64,000 nt of DNA from Nitrosomonas sp. Is79A3 (GCF_000219585.1 NC_015731.1:2294001-2358000), one strand, 5' to 3'; positions 18,261 to 29,038 are shown, numbered from the stretch's first letter. The notes: generated by a model from the letters alone, not told the origin. Numbers and translations: made by a program.

Positions 18261-18674
18261 ATGGCATTATCGCAGAAAAATGAACCCGGCATGGCGTTTG
18301 TCGGCGTACTGTTGCTGATTGTATTCGGTATCATGATATTCAATGACCAGCCAGTTCAAAGTCCCCGCCCTTACGATACGCCTTATCCGCAACCGTTGGA
18401 TCGTCAATTGGCTGATTATTCTTACGAAAGCTGGCTGTGGGAAGATCCTTTCGACTTCAAACCAGGCGACCTCAAGGAAAGAGATTTGTATCAGATTGAT
18501 ATCGGAGAAGATTTAGGTCGACTTATCGGCTTAAACAAAGATAAAAAGCAAGAGTTACAAATCAGATTGCATAAAAGCCTGGATGGTCATGATTTTTCAG
18601 GAGAAGGAAATGGTTTATGTAGCAAAGAACTTGAAAAAAACTTGCGGACATCACGAGACCCGTCAAAATACTGA
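18261..18674 (+). CDS. N-terminal part of a frame-split giant membrane protein (unknown family)
   Basis: The start at 18261 (MALSQKNEPGMAF) is chosen for the ribosome binding site cagggag 7 bases upstream; a GTG at 18234 lacks one. The product has a membrane anchor (about residues 10-27) and a SWLWEDPFDF segment matching LWEDPF in the intact relative at 55829-59110. The frame stops at 18674, while the homologous sequence continues in the -1 frame. Read through a -1 shift, the two parts give a protein of 1106 residues, close to the 1093 of the intact relative. Function unknown. Confidence 0.7.
   Translation: MALSQKNEPGMAFVGVLLLIVFGIMIFNDQPVQSPRPYDTPYPQPLDRQLADYSYESWLWEDPFDFKPGDLKERDLYQIDIGEDLGRLIGLNKDKKQELQIRLHKSLDGHDFSGEGNGLCSKELEKNLRTSRDPSKY
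18635..18641 (+). other. Frame-change site: A-AAA-AAC heptamer
   Basis: In the frame of the upstream gene the bases read A AAA AAC, the X-XXY-YYZ form of a -1 slippery site. The -1 frame opens immediately before it (a TGA lies at 18632-18634) and runs without a stop to 21580. A -1 slip here joins the two halves exactly. The same result would come from loss of one A in an original run of eight, so this may be a mutation or a sequencing artefact rather than programmed recoding. Confidence 0.6.
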
Positions 18675-18742
18675 TTTCAGTCGTCAAGATTAACCCAAAA
18701 ACTGTTGAAAATAAAGAGAATCGTACCCGGCAGCGCTATGCT

Positions 18743-21580
18743 GTGAATGCAGGGTTGACAGCCTCCGGTTATTCCATCTTAGAATCTAATCGTTTGAATT
18801 TTTGTACCAGTTTAAATGAATCAGCTAATGAATCTATCAGTAAGCATATCAAAAAATATAACGTACGCTGGGAACATTTCAGGCATACAAGTAAACCAGA
18901 CGTTATTGTTGCCTGGATTACTCATGATACTGAGATTAATAGTTTTATAGATAATTTTGGCAAACGTTTGTTCGATTTAAATTTGAATCTACTCGATCCT
19001 GAAAATTATTCAGGATTAAATCATGGAATTTATATCTATGCTTTAGATAACTTATTAAATTCAGGAATAAAAGAAAATAAATATGGCATATATCCTCAAT
19101 TAGTCAAATTTCATCACCACGATCAGAGTGAAAAACTCACAGAAAGACTTAAAAAAGAACTCAATTTACGCAGAATCGAGAAATTATCTGAGGTCGCCAT
19201 CATTGCAGAACAAGGCTCAGATACTGCCAACAAATTAGCTGAGAGCCTAAAGAATCTTTTTGATCCGGATAATAAAGGTGAAATGCAATTCTCCTACTTC
19301 AAAGGATTGGATGCCAACCAGCAGGCTATCAAGAAACGGGATGAACCTGATAATCAAACCAGTGTAAAAAACTGGAGCGACTATTTTTCACTTCATGCTC
19401 ATGAAAACCCGTCTATCGGTCATGCGCAATTTGACTACTTGCACCGGCTAGCACAGCAAATTAAAGATCATAACAAAACAGCACATACAGCTCCGACTAA
19501 AGATCGCATCAAAGCCGTCGGCATTTTCGGCAGCGATTTTTATGACAAGCTCATCATTCTAGAAGCATTGTGGCGGGAAAATCCGAATATTGTTTATTTC
19601 ACTACGGATCTGGATGCGCAGATGCTGCAACCGGAATATTGGGATTGGGTACGCAACCTCGTCGTAGCAACGCATTTTGATTTGCGTCTTCGCGACGATT
19701 TGCAGAAGCAAATTCCGCCTTTCCGTGACAGCCGACAAACCGGGATTTTTTATCAGACGCGTATGATATTTAGCGATAACAAGAAGGATCTTCAAAATGC
19801 ACAACTATCACCGCTAATTTTTGAAATTGGAAGAAACGGCCCAGTTTATTTACCTCTATCGATAACAAATTTAGGTACTGATTCCATACATCCAAATTAT
19901 GATCAACAAAAACAACTGATTTATTCTCTGTCATTTGTTTTCCTTATTACTATCGCACTAATACTTACGGAATATCAGATGCGCCCCAATTCGGGAGCAC
20001 AAACTTTCTGGCTTTCTGGGACGGCAATTTTCTTATTTCTTATTATTGCCCTGCAGGTTTTTTTTCTTCCTACCGACAACGAGCCATTCAGCTTCACTGA
20101 TGGCATCAGCACCTGGCCGACTATTCTGATACGTACATTTACAATATTGCTGGTACTCGCATTCATTATCAAACTGATTTGGGCGCTTGAAACTAATTTT
20201 TATCGCATGAACAGGAGAAGGGGAAAAGAAGCTTTAAATTTAGAAGAAGGATCCAGTCTCAGAGCAATATTCCGTGATACTGATAGAAGAAGATCAGAAG
20301 AAGAGATTCTGGATCACTGGGAAGAGATTCGTACCTCAATAATGGATACTTGTTGTAAGAAAAAATGGATCAAGGTATCTATATTTTTTATGCTATTTGG
20401 CATAGCTTCTTATGTCCTTTCTACGTTATTCGATTTTGATCCAAGAAACTATCAGTTCATATATTACGTTTTCATACTTTTGGAAATCATTTTCGCCTTA
20501 ATTCTTCTATACCCTGAAAAAAAGCTAGAAGACATTGAAGAACTCAAATCGTGTTTTGCAAAACTTTCTCTATTATTAAAAAAGATAGTATCTAATAAAA
20601 TACTTACTATATTGATTTTTATACCGACCTTATTTGTATTTCTGAATATCCTAACACATCCAGAATTGACCCCTCTTATCGCAACTTTATTGATTTTTTC
20701 CCTCCTGATTTATTCAGAAAAAGATGAAAATGAAAAAATGAAATCCATTCAGGAATGGGTACAAAATGATTCGGGGCCTTTTAAGAAAGAGACCTTTCTT
20801 TGGAAAGAATATCGGGAACACGGCATGCTTGAACAACGCCTATTGCGAACCACCATCATGTGGTTGATATTTATGAATATTGATATTTTTCTGACACATA
20901 TGTTTACTGAGCATTCATCGTTCTGCCGCGGTTTTTTTTCCTGCGATGTGATGGATGATCTGACATTAGTCTTTAGCAGCTCTTTCGTCATTTTTCTAAT
21001 ATTACTTGTACTAGATGCTCAAAGGCTTTGCATTCATTGGATAGAAAAATTGCGTACCCAGCATCCATTACTAGTTGACGAGACAAAACTTAATAAAGCA
21101 CCCTACTGCGATATGCTAGGTTTAATAGATAGTAAAAAAGCAATAAATGATCCATCGCAATCCCTAGAAGAAATCATCACGTTGGTCGCAAAAAGAACGC
21201 GTGCTGTCGATCAGCTTATTTATTTTCCGATTATCGCTTTGATGCTGATGTTTTTTGCCAGAATAGTATATTTTGATTTTCTGGAATTTCCGATCAGTAG
21301 CGGAATCACCTTTACCATCTGTATTTCTTTGCTTCTATATGCAGGACTGAAACTCAGATCTGAAGCAAACAGATTAAAATTGAATGTTATTGACACTATT
21401 GAAAATCAAATAACTTCGATTGATATAAAAGATAAAAAAGAAATGATCAGGAAAATACAAGAAGTGAATTATGGGGCTTTTCAACCCATGTCAGAACAGC
21501 CCGTCGTTCGCTCCGCATTATTGTTATTGGGTTCACTCGGCCTTTTTGCGGCTGAATATCTGATGTTGTTCGGCTATTAG
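18743..21580 (+). CDS. Main part of a frame-split giant membrane protein (unknown family)
   Basis: The open frame actually begins at 18635; the first usable start (GTG, 18743) has no ribosome binding site and lies inside conserved sequence, supporting fusion with the upstream part. Features shared with the 1093-residue relative are FDYLHRLAQQI, GSDFYDKL, FTTDLDA, RNLVVAT, PPFRDSRQT and EPFSFTDGIST. The first 370 residues look like a soluble domain reminiscent of a type-I periplasmic-binding fold (inference). About ten hydrophobic helices follow, starting near residue 390. The DNA is visibly A+T-rich relative to neighbouring genes. No function is recognised. Confidence 0.75.
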   Translation: MNAGLTASGYSILESNRLNFCTSLNESANESISKHIKKYNVRWEHFRHTSKPDVIVAWITHDTEINSFIDNFGKRLFDLNLNLLDPENYSGLNHGIYIYALDNLLNSGIKENKYGIYPQLVKFHHHDQSEKLTERLKKELNLRRIEKLSEVAIIAEQGSDTANKLAESLKNLFDPDNKGEMQFSYFKGLDANQQAIKKRDEPDNQTSVKNWSDYFSLHAHENPSIGHAQFDYLHRLAQQIKDHNKTAHTAPTKDRIKAVGIFGSDFYDKLIILEALWRENPNIVYFTTDLDAQMLQPEYWDWVRNLVVATHFDLRLRDDLQKQIPPFRDSRQTGIFYQTRMIFSDNKKDLQNAQLSPLIFEIGRNGPVYLPLSITNLGTDSIHPNYDQQKQLIYSLSFVFLITIALILTEYQMRPNSGAQTFWLSGTAIFLFLIIALQVFFLPTDNEPFSFTDGISTWPTILIRTFTILLVLAFIIKLIWALETNFYRMNRRRGKEALNLEEGSSLRAIFRDTDRRRSEEEILDHWEEIRTSIMDTCCKKKWIKVSIFFMLFGIASYVLSTLFDFDPRNYQFIYYVFILLEIIFALILLYPEKKLEDIEELKSCFAKLSLLLKKIVSNKILTILIFIPTLFVFLNILTHPELTPLIATLLIFSLLIYSEKDENEKMKSIQEWVQNDSGPFKKETFLWKEYREHGMLEQRLLRTTIMWLIFMNIDIFLTHMFTEHSSFCRGFFSCDVMDDLTLVFSSSFVIFLILLVLDAQRLCIHWIEKLRTQHPLLVDETKLNKAPYCDMLGLIDSKKAINDPSQSLEEIITLVAKRTRAVDQLIYFPIIALMLMFFARIVYFDFLEFPISSGITFTICISLLLYAGLKLRSEANRLKLNVIDTIENQITSIDIKDKKEMIRKIQEVNYGAFQPMSEQPVVRSALLLLGSLGLFAAEYLMLFGY

Positions 21581-21634
21581 TCTGCCATTCCTGGGAACTG
21601 ATTTCAGGCTAATCTCATTTCCCAGATTGCCAAT

Positions 21635-23032
21635 TTATCCATATCTCTTCCGGTTGCGCCGACGCTTGCCATGCGCGCGCCGGGCTTCAGCTTCGGTAAG
21701 CGGTGCAGGTTTTTTGTCGGCATAGGGATTGTGTCCGACTTTAAAATCAACGCGCAACGGCGTGCCCTTCAGTTTAAAAACCTCACGGAAAGTATTTTCC
21801 AGATAGCGCCGGTAGGTTTCCGGCACATGGTTGAGCATGGTGCCATGCACGATGATGAGCGGCGGGTTGGAACCGCCCTGATGCGCATAGCGCATTTTGG
21901 GGCGCGACATGCCACCGCGCGGCGGCGGGTGTTTCTCGATCGCCGCAATCAATGCACGTGTCAATTTAGGCGTTGATAAATCAGCCATGGCAGCCGCATA
22001 GGCTTGATCAATCGAAGGCAACAGATTTTTCATACCGCTGCCGTGCAATGCAGAAATATAGTGCAATTGTGCAAAGCTCAGAAAAGCCAGTTTACGCGTC
22101 AGTTCACGTTTAATCGTATCGCGCTGGTATTCATCCAAGCCATCCCACTTGTTAACTGCGATGACCAGCGCGCGCCCTGTTTCCAGTATAAATCCGGCAA
22201 TATGCGCGTCCTGATCGGAAATCTCATTTTTTGCATCCAATATCAGTACCGCAACATTGGCATCTTCGATAGCTTGCAACGTTTTGATGACGGAGAATTT
22301 CTCGATGGTTTCGAACACATGGCCACGGCGCCGCAAACCCGCCGTGTCGATCAATGTATAGTGTTTGTCCTTATGCGCAAAATCGATGTAAATACTGTCG
22401 CGTGTCGTTCCCGGTTGATCAAATGCGATCACTCGTTCTTCGCCTAGTAAGGTGTTGATGAGCGTCGATTTCCCGACGTTGGGACGACCGACGATCGCAA
22501 TTTTTGGATACTTGCTCTCGAGCGGTTCTTCTTCGACATCAGGAAAATCCGCTAACGCATAATCGGCCAATTCCTTGATATTGTCGCCATGGATCGCTGA
22601 CACCGCGCAAGGATCACCCAGACCTAACTCATAGAACTCAGCGGTGACGACGGCTGTCGCCATACCTTCCGTTTTATTCACGACCAGCAGAATTTTTTGC
22701 CCGGATTTGCGCAATTGTTCGGCAATAATTTTGTCATGGGCCGTCACACCTTGGCGGCCATCCACGATAAACAGTACTTTGTCCGCCTCATCAATCGCTT
22801 GCAATGTTTGCTTGGCCATAGCATGCAAGATTCCTTCTTTAACAACCGGCTCGAAACCCCCGGTATCCATCACCAGATAGGGTTTCTCCCCTATTCTGCC
22901 TTGACCGTAATGACGATCCCGTGTCAAACCGGGGATATCAGCAACGATGGCATCGCGGGTGCGGGTGAGGCGGTTAAACAAGGTTGATTTGCCGACATTC
23001 GGCCGGCCAACTAAAACAAGTGTAGGTTTCAT
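21635..23032 (-). CDS. der: Ribosome biogenesis GTPase Der (EngA)
   Basis: A 465-residue protein with two tandem GTPase domains, each with its own P-loop GRPNVGKST (residues 8-16 and about 180-188), DTGG/DTAG switch motifs and NKxx boxes, followed by a C-terminal KH-like domain and a basic tail ([15 protein letters not shown]). Der is required for 50S subunit maturation. It is the last gene of the minus-strand run that includes bamB, yfgM, hisS and ispG, an order conserved in proteobacteria. Confidence 0.97.
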   Translation of the reverse strand: MKPTLVLVGRPNVGKSTLFNRLTRTRDAIVADIPGLTRDRHYGQGRIGEKPYLVMDTGGFEPVVKEGILHAMAKQTLQAIDEADKVLFIVDGRQGVTAHDKIIAEQLRKSGQKILLVVNKTEGMATAVVTAEFYELGLGDPCAVSAIHGDNIKELADYALADFPDVEEEPLESKYPKIAIVGRPNVGKSTLINTLLGEERVIAFDQPGTTRDSIYIDFAHKDKHYTLIDTAGLRRRGHVFETIEKFSVIKTLQAIEDANVAVLILDAKNEISDQDAHIAGFILETGRALVIAVNKWDGLDEYQRDTIKRELTRKLAFLSFAQLHYISALHGSGMKNLLPSIDQAYAAAMADLSTPKLTRALIAAIEKHPPPRGGMSRPKMRYAHQGGSNPPLIIVHGTMLNHVPETYRRYLENTFREVFKLKGTPLRVDFKVGHNPYADKKPAPLTEAEARRAHGKRRRNRKRYG

Positions 23033-23146
23033 GATTTTTTGCTACCAGTGCCGTACACGCTAGGTGTCATTAAATGGAAAGAATTCATATTTGTGTTACC
23101 AGAATCCAGATGAATCGTTAAGATTCAGAGAGACTTACAAGGTCTA

Positions 23147-23294
23147 CTAGCAGGCCGTTGAAAAACTATCTGCGTTGCCGCTGCGGTGTTAAAAACAGAC
23201 TCAAGATACTCATTTATTAAGCATAAGCTGCGCTTTTTCGTCTGTTTTTGTTTTGTATCGGCTGCCTCGAATACGTTTTTCAACAACCTGCTAG
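23147..23294. repeat. 148-bp MITE-like element at the end of bamB
   Basis: Imperfect 20-bp terminal inverted repeats (ctagcaggccgttgaaaaac at 23147-23166; its complement with two mismatches at 23275-23294) bound a segment with no supported gene. Internal matches (aaaaacaga ... tctgttttt) extend the palindrome. The outer CTAG could be part of the target. The element lies between der and bamB, and its end overlaps the bamB stop codon. A small open frame across it is an artefact of the repeat. Confidence 0.75.
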
Positions 23295-24520
23295 AATTGT
23301 GTCGTACTAAAGGCGTAGACACCGCCTTTTGCTGTTTGCACTACAAACCCGTCAGGCAATAAACTCGCCGAGTTCGGAATAATACTGCCATCGGTGGCCG
23401 AACGCGCTATCAAGGCGCCATCATAATTCCGTAGTAAATTGACATACCCTTGATCATCCCCTACCACAATGTATTGGCCTTTGATGATAGGTCTCGTCAG
23501 CTTCTTACTACCTAACCGGCTCTGTTTCCACATGCTGGCACCGCTGAGCAATTCATAGGCAGCAACGACACCTTTCTCTTCGGTTACATACACATAGTCA
23601 TTGTCCATAGTCAAACCGGCGCTGCTGGATGATTCACGCGCCCAGATTTGCGCGCCATCATTAATCGCAAAGCAGGCGACACGTCCCTGATATGCTGCTG
23701 CGCAGACAAATCGATTATTAACCACCGGGGCACTGGTAATATCCGTCATGCGTTCCAGTTCAGTGACACCACGCGGTTGCGAAACGGCGACCTCCCAGCC
23801 AATATTGCCATTAAACAGGCTCATAGCCACCATTTTTCCACCCGGAAAACCAGCAAACACAGCGCCATGTGCAATCGTTATTCCAGCAGTGCTTCGGACA
23901 GTCAATGGAGGTGTAGCGCCCTGATAAACCCATTTGCGCTTTCCATCAATGGCATCGAGACCAAATATCCGGCCATCGACAGTACGCACAACTACGATAT
24001 TATTTTGTACTTGCGGTGGACTGAGAATTTCACTAGTGACCGTTGCTTGCCATAACATATGTCCGGATTCATTGTATGCAAGTAGCTCGCCTTTAAATGT
24101 TCCAACCAGAATCAGTCCTTCACCAATACCAACGCCTGCTGAAAACTTATTTTTGGTTTTAATCTGCCATAGCTCTTTTCCGCTAGCCGCATCATACTTC
24201 GTCAGCTTTCCTTCTTCATCAGCTGTGTATACTGCGTCATTTTCATAAACGGTATAAAAGGAAGCGATATGATTCTCACTGACTTTATTTTTCCATTTTA
24301 AAGGAATTGGATCAGCTGCCTTTAAAGCATCGAGCTCTTCTTTTTCATAAACGATGACTTCTTCCTTGACTAATATATCGGATAGCTGCGTACTCATCGA
24401 TTCAATGATACGCATATCAAAGGGATTCATCGTGCTGCCACAACCTGATAGCAACAAGGTGAATATCATCCAATAGAGTAATATCTGCCAGGATCTGGCA
24501 GAATTCAACAGACAAGTCAC
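23291..24520 (-). CDS. bamB: Outer membrane protein assembly factor BamB
   Basis: A 409-residue lipoprotein with the lipobox LLLSGC (cysteine about 27) and repeated PQQ-like propeller blades (for example GKLTKYDAASGKELWQIKT, DGRIFGLDAIDGKRKWVYQG). BamB scaffolds the BAM complex that inserts barrel proteins into the outer membrane. The C-terminus, GVYAFSTTQF, ends at a TAG codon lying inside the terminal repeat of a MITE-like element. It is 10 bases downstream of yfgM. Confidence 0.95.
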   Translation of the reverse strand: MTCLLNSARSWQILLYWMIFTLLLSGCGSTMNPFDMRIIESMSTQLSDILVKEEVIVYEKEELDALKAADPIPLKWKNKVSENHIASFYTVYENDAVYTADEEGKLTKYDAASGKELWQIKTKNKFSAGVGIGEGLILVGTFKGELLAYNESGHMLWQATVTSEILSPPQVQNNIVVVRTVDGRIFGLDAIDGKRKWVYQGATPPLTVRSTAGITIAHGAVFAGFPGGKMVAMSLFNGNIGWEVAVSQPRGVTELERMTDITSAPVVNNRFVCAAAYQGRVACFAINDGAQIWARESSSSAGLTMDNDYVYVTEEKGVVAAYELLSGASMWKQSRLGSKKLTRPIIKGQYIVVGDDQGYVNLLRNYDGALIARSATDGSIIPNSASLLPDGFVVQTAKGGVYAFSTTQF

Positions 24521-24530
24521 TTCTTGATAA

Positions 24531-25169
24531 TTAATCGGAATCGCCTAGTCCATCCAGTTTCATTTGAACAATATTGTAATAATTGTTATTTTTACTTAAC
24601 TTATCGATAGCAGTTTGATAACTTAGCCGTGCTTCTGAAATTTTCTTTGCCGCCACCTGAATGTCACCTTTACGATCCCAATATAATCCTGCAAAGGACT
24701 CACCGTGCCCGGCACTCAAAAGCCGTAATGCTTCGTCGTATTTTCCTTCATCGAGCAAAATACCGGACATCCTCAAACGCGCCAAATCGTGCAGTTCTGC
24801 TTCTTTCGCATAATCAATGATCCATTGAAGGTTTTGTATAGCACGTTTATTGTTGTTTGCCTGCACATCGGCTTGTGCAGCAATCAAGGCGGCGCGAGAC
24901 GCATAGCCGCTGGATGGGAATCCTTCTGTGAGCAGCTGAGCCGCGTCATTAATTTTTGCTGGATCATTTGACGATTGAACTTGCTGTACCAGGTTGTATA
25001 AATCGGCTGCCTGTTGTGCCTGTTGTTGTTGATAATACTTCCAGGCTTGCATGCCGCCAATCGTTACCAGCAGGACTGTTAGGAAAACAGTGATCGCCGT
25101 GCCATACCTGTCCCACCAGGCCTTGAATCCATCAATTTTTTCCCGTTCTTCAAAACTATAAGTTGCCAT
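24531..25169 (-). CDS. YfgM family tetratricopeptide protein
   Basis: A 212-residue protein with a short cytoplasmic N-terminus (MATYSFEEREKIDGFKAWWDRYG), one membrane helix (about 22-42) and periplasmic TPR-like helices. This architecture and the position between hisS and bamB match YfgM, a partner of the SecYEG translocon and periplasmic chaperones. Length is normal for the family. Confidence 0.92.
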   Translation of the reverse strand: MATYSFEEREKIDGFKAWWDRYGTAITVFLTVLLVTIGGMQAWKYYQQQQAQQAADLYNLVQQVQSSNDPAKINDAAQLLTEGFPSSGYASRAALIAAQADVQANNNKRAIQNLQWIIDYAKEAELHDLARLRMSGILLDEGKYDEALRLLSAGHGESFAGLYWDRKGDIQVAAKKISEARLSYQTAIDKLSKNNNYYNIVQMKLDGLGDSD

Positions 25170-25257
25170 TATATCTTCCTGAATAAATACTAAATGATAT
25201 GAACACTAAATTTACTAAAGATTGCAATTTACTGTGTTAAGTAGCGAAATAGTAATG

Positions 25258-26526
25258 CTACGAAGGTTGTTTTCTGATTAAATCGGTGACCATGTTTAAC
25301 TTAACACTGGCTTGCTCGATGGGCTCTCGTAGCGGTTTAATAGTTACTTCCTGTGCATTCACTTCATCATCACCAATAATCATTGCATAATTGGCACCAG
25401 TGGCATCAGCTTTCTTCATCTGCGATTTAAAGCTGCCACCCCCGCAATGTAATACGACATTGAATCCTTCATCGCGAAGAGATTCAGCGCATTTCCAAGC
25501 ATAATCCATCACTTGCTCACCTTGATGAACGATATAAATATCGGGTACAGGTTGCGTGATCTTTTTTCCGCACTCTTGCATCAACGCTAATAATCGTTCT
25601 ATACCCATTGCAAAACCACAAGCTGGAGCGGGTTTTCCTCCGACTTGTTCCAGTAAACCATCGTATCTTCCGCCTGCACAAACGGTCCCTTGCGCGCCTA
25701 GCTTATCGGTTACCCATTCAAATACCGTGCGGTTGTAGTAGTCTAGCCCTCTTACCAAGCGTAAATTAATCTCAAAATTAATACCTTGCTCACGCAGTAT
25801 ATGCTGCATTGCCTCGAAATGGATGCATGATTCAACGTCCAGATCATCAATCAATTTTGGCGAATTCTCAATGATTTCCTGCATTCCGGGATTTTTGCTG
25901 TCAAGTATGCGCAGTGGATTAGTATGCAGACGTCTTAATGAATCTTCATCCAAGCTATCACGATATCGCTCAAAGTATTTGATCAGCCGGGCGCGGTGCA
26001 ATGCACGTGATTCAGCATTACCCAATGTGCTGATTTCAAGACGCAAGCCCGAGATTCCCAATAAATCCCACAAGCGTGAGCACATGACAATCAATTCCGC
26101 ATCAATATCCGGTCCGGCATAACCCAACGCTTCGACACCCACTTGATGAAATTGCCGGTAACGCCCTTTTTGCGGACGTTCATGCCGGAACATCGGACCG
26201 GCATAATAGAGCCTTTGTGGACCAGCATACAATAGGTTATGTTCGATGACAGCACGTACACACGATGCCGTGCCTTCAGGCCGCAAGGTCAGACTATCAT
26301 TGTTGAGATGGTCAATGAAGGTATACATCTCTTTTTCAACGATGTCAGTCACTTCACCAATGGAGCGGATGAATAAATCGGTCTGTTCTACAATAGGTGT
26401 CCGGATATTCCGGTAGCCATAGGCAGCGAGCCATTGTTGCACCGTCTGTTCAAAATAGGCCCAAAGATAGGATTCGTCCGGGAGAATATCATTCATCCCG
26501 CGAATTGCTTTAACACCAATAGTCAT
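25258..26526 (-). CDS. hisS: Histidine-tRNA ligase
   Basis: A 422-residue class II aminoacyl-tRNA synthetase. Visible motifs are the start [14 protein letters not shown], motif 2 with [21 protein letters not shown], the histidine-specific [15 protein letters not shown], and motif 3 [15 protein letters not shown]-terminal anticodon-binding domain follows. The first base of hisS overlaps the last base of ispG, indicating cotranscription. Confidence 0.98.
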   Translation of the reverse strand: MTIGVKAIRGMNDILPDESYLWAYFEQTVQQWLAAYGYRNIRTPIVEQTDLFIRSIGEVTDIVEKEMYTFIDHLNNDSLTLRPEGTASCVRAVIEHNLLYAGPQRLYYAGPMFRHERPQKGRYRQFHQVGVEALGYAGPDIDAELIVMCSRLWDLLGISGLRLEISTLGNAESRALHRARLIKYFERYRDSLDEDSLRRLHTNPLRILDSKNPGMQEIIENSPKLIDDLDVESCIHFEAMQHILREQGINFEINLRLVRGLDYYNRTVFEWVTDKLGAQGTVCAGGRYDGLLEQVGGKPAPACGFAMGIERLLALMQECGKKITQPVPDIYIVHQGEQVMDYAWKCAESLRDEGFNVVLHCGGGSFKSQMKKADATGANYAMIIGDDEVNAQEVTIKPLREPIEQASVKLNMVTDLIRKQPS

Positions 26527-27764
26527 CAGACAGCTTTTCTCGGATACTTTTCGCTAACATATTTATCGACAATCTGGCGAAATTCGTTGGCAATATTATC
26601 GCCTTTTAACGTTACGGTTTTTTGCCCATCGACAAACACCGGCGCTACCGGATTCTCTCCGGAACCCGGCAAACTGATTCCGATATTGGCATGCTTGCTT
26701 TCACCGGGGCCATTTACGACACAGCCCATGACCGCCAGAGACATGTTTTCAACCCCATCATATTGCTCACGCCAAACGACCATTTCGTCACGTACATAGG
26801 CTTGAATACTTTCTGCCAGTTCCTGAAAATACGTGCTGGTGGTACGGCCGCATCCAGGGCAAGCGGCCACCAGCGGTACGAATGCACGTAATCCCATGGT
26901 TTGCAGAATTTCTTGCGCGACAATAACCTCGCGAGAACGGGTTCCACCCGGCTCGGGTGTTAATGAAATGCGGATTGTGTCTCCAATGCCCTCTTGCAGA
27001 AGTATTGCCAATGCCGCTGTAGATGCCACAATACCCTTGGATCCCATACCTGCTTCTGTCAATCCCAGATGCAGCGCATAGTCGCAACGTGCAGCCAAAT
27101 CGCGGTAAACCATGATCAAATCTTGGACACCGCTTACTTTACAAGATAAAACAATTTTATTGCGGTTAAGGCCAATTTCCTCGGCCCTGGCAGCGCTTTC
27201 CAGTGCTGAAGTGATTAATGCTTCCCGCATAACATATTTGGCGTCTTGTGGATTACTGGAAGCCGCATTTTCATCCATGATACGCGCCAGCATTTCCGGA
27301 TCCAGACTTCCCCAATTGACCCCAATTCGCACCGGCTTGTCATACTTACAAGCTGTTTCAATCAAAGTGGCAAATTGCTCATCGCGTTTCTTACCCTGAC
27401 CGACATTTCCAGGATTGATGCGAAATTTTGCCAAAGCCTTCGCACACTCAGGATAACTGGTCAGTAGTTTATGACCATTGAAATGGAAATCGCCTACCAG
27501 AGGCACATGGCATCCCATATCATCCAGGCGTGCACGAATTTCCGCCACCGCACTTGCAGCTTCCATTGAATTGACCGTAATACGAACCAGTTCAGAGCCA
27601 GCACGCGCCAACTGTGCGACCTGTTCGACAGTAGCAGTTTTGTCAACCGTATCCGTATTGGTCATTGATTGCACTACGACTGGCGCACCGCCACCCAGCA
27701 TTACTGTACCAACCCGGACACCCACGCTAGACCGGCGATTTGTAGAAGTACTATTTTCAGGCAT
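26526..27764 (-). CDS. ispG: 4-hydroxy-3-methylbut-2-enyl-diphosphate synthase (GcpE)
   Basis: IspG reduces methylerythritol cyclodiphosphate in the non-mevalonate isoprenoid pathway. The 412-residue protein has the TIM-barrel N-terminus ([13 protein letters not shown]) and the C-terminal [4Fe-4S] cysteines in ACPGCGRTT and [11 protein letters not shown]. Length is typical of the proteobacterial enzyme without an inserted domain. Confidence 0.98.
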   Translation of the reverse strand: MPENSTSTNRRSSVGVRVGTVMLGGGAPVVVQSMTNTDTVDKTATVEQVAQLARAGSELVRITVNSMEAASAVAEIRARLDDMGCHVPLVGDFHFNGHKLLTSYPECAKALAKFRINPGNVGQGKKRDEQFATLIETACKYDKPVRIGVNWGSLDPEMLARIMDENAASSNPQDAKYVMREALITSALESAARAEEIGLNRNKIVLSCKVSGVQDLIMVYRDLAARCDYALHLGLTEAGMGSKGIVASTAALAILLQEGIGDTIRISLTPEPGGTRSREVIVAQEILQTMGLRAFVPLVAACPGCGRTTSTYFQELAESIQAYVRDEMVVWREQYDGVENMSLAVMGCVVNGPGESKHANIGISLPGSGENPVAPVFVDGQKTVTLKGDNIANEFRQIVDKYVSEKYPRKAV

Positions 27765-27805
27765 AATTTAACTGTATTAAGATCAAAAAATTATTACAAA
27801 CGCTT

Positions 27806-29038
27806 TTACTCAAGTGTAAAACGTGCAGTTCCGTCTTGCCGCTTATAAGAAGCGATATCAATTACTTTGTCATTATAGGTGAGATTAACTGCCGATGCAT
27901 TGCCTATAACAATCGATAATGGTCTTTTACCCGTGATAATTTGTTCACTGCCGTTCTTCTTGAGCTGCTCGAACAAAGAAGCGCCTGTGCCATCGACTAC
28001 TTTAATCCATGAATCCCCGGTCAATTTAAAATATAAATTACCTGAGTTACTTGGCGCCGCAATTGGTTTCTCAGCACCTGGAATAACGGGCTTGTTTTTT
28101 GCTGGAATTGCTTCGGTTTTTTTATCCAGCTCCGCTTCAGAATTTTTCTCGCCATTAACTCGATCACTGGTTTGAGATTGTTGATTGGTTTGAGAACTGG
28201 CTGCAGTTTTCACGGTTTCCGACAATGGCAACTGAATTTGTACCGAAGCTGTTCCAGATTCAACTTTTGCTACAGTACTTACAGAACTGGTCTCAGGCGT
28301 TTTAATCCACATATCTTTCACAAAACTAAAATAAGCACCCGCAATGAGAATAAGTGAAGCAATAACAACTATTATTTTATTGCTGCCTGCGTTTTCCCGG
28401 TTTGAAGTAAACGATATTTGTCTATTCTTAAACGGTGTACGTTCATAAGTTGATATAACAGGAGTAGACTCAGGAAGCAATTGCAGCAAAGGAATTGGGT
28501 CTAACTGTACCAGATTGGCATAATTACGAATAAAACCTCTTAAAAAAGTGCGTCCCGGTAACTTCTCATAATTTTCTTTCTCAATTGCTTCGATCTGCTG
28601 CACCGAGAGACGTAATTGTCGAGATACATCTTCGATGCTCATACCTTTCATTACTCTGGCCTTGCGCAACAAATGCCCGACGCTTTGGACAACACTCGCG
28701 GAATCAATGTCATTTAATTCATTTCCTGCCGGTTTATTATGATCATTGTGGGTATACATATTATTCTGATTGCTATTGTCCTTGATTAGCGCGTTCTGAT
28801 GATTATCAGAACCGGAAGAAACTGCATCTGAATCAATAATCTGCATGCCAGATAATGATTCGATCTCGCTTTTTTCTGTCTTTAGAATATTTTCACTCGT
28901 TGCCCGATCTTGCCAAATCTTTTCAGTGTCATTTTGGAGAGTATGATTTCCAGGCGCTACATTTAGATCAATACTGATGGCAGTAATATCTTCAGGAGAT
29001 TGATCCTTATTGCCGTTCTTTTCGTTTATTGTATTCAT
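27806..29038 (-). CDS. rodZ: RodZ-like cytoskeletal/cell-shape protein
   Basis: A 410-residue protein with a long N-terminal extension, a helix-turn-helix domain (about 120-180, VGHLLRKARVMKGMSIEDVS), a single membrane helix near 222-242, a Thr/Ser-rich periplasmic linker, and a C-terminal DUF4115 domain (YFKLTGDSWIKVVDGTGASLF). This is the RodZ architecture, which links MreB to the envelope. The position between pilW and ispG is conserved. The N-terminal extension before the HTH is longer than usual and low in complexity. Confidence 0.9.
   Translation of the reverse strand: MNTINEKNGNKDQSPEDITAISIDLNVAPGNHTLQNDTEKIWQDRATSENILKTEKSEIESLSGMQIIDSDAVSSGSDNHQNALIKDNSNQNNMYTHNDHNKPAGNELNDIDSASVVQSVGHLLRKARVMKGMSIEDVSRQLRLSVQQIEAIEKENYEKLPGRTFLRGFIRNYANLVQLDPIPLLQLLPESTPVISTYERTPFKNRQISFTSNRENAGSNKIIVVIASLILIAGAYFSFVKDMWIKTPETSSVSTVAKVESGTASVQIQLPLSETVKTAASSQTNQQSQTSDRVNGEKNSEAELDKKTEAIPAKNKPVIPGAEKPIAAPSNSGNLYFKLTGDSWIKVVDGTGASLFEQLKKNGSEQIITGKRPLSIVIGNASAVNLTYNDKVIDIASYKRQDGTARFTLE

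Noticed and set aside
21591-21625. Weak hairpin (ctgggaa/ttcccag) between the giant split gene and der considered as a terminator
   Set aside because: Only seven base pairs around a 21-base loop with no T-run; not strong enough to list.
23125-23322. 65-codon minus-strand frame between der and bamB
   Set aside because: It runs through the MITE-like repeat and into bamB in another frame; there is no ribosome binding site or recognisable domain.
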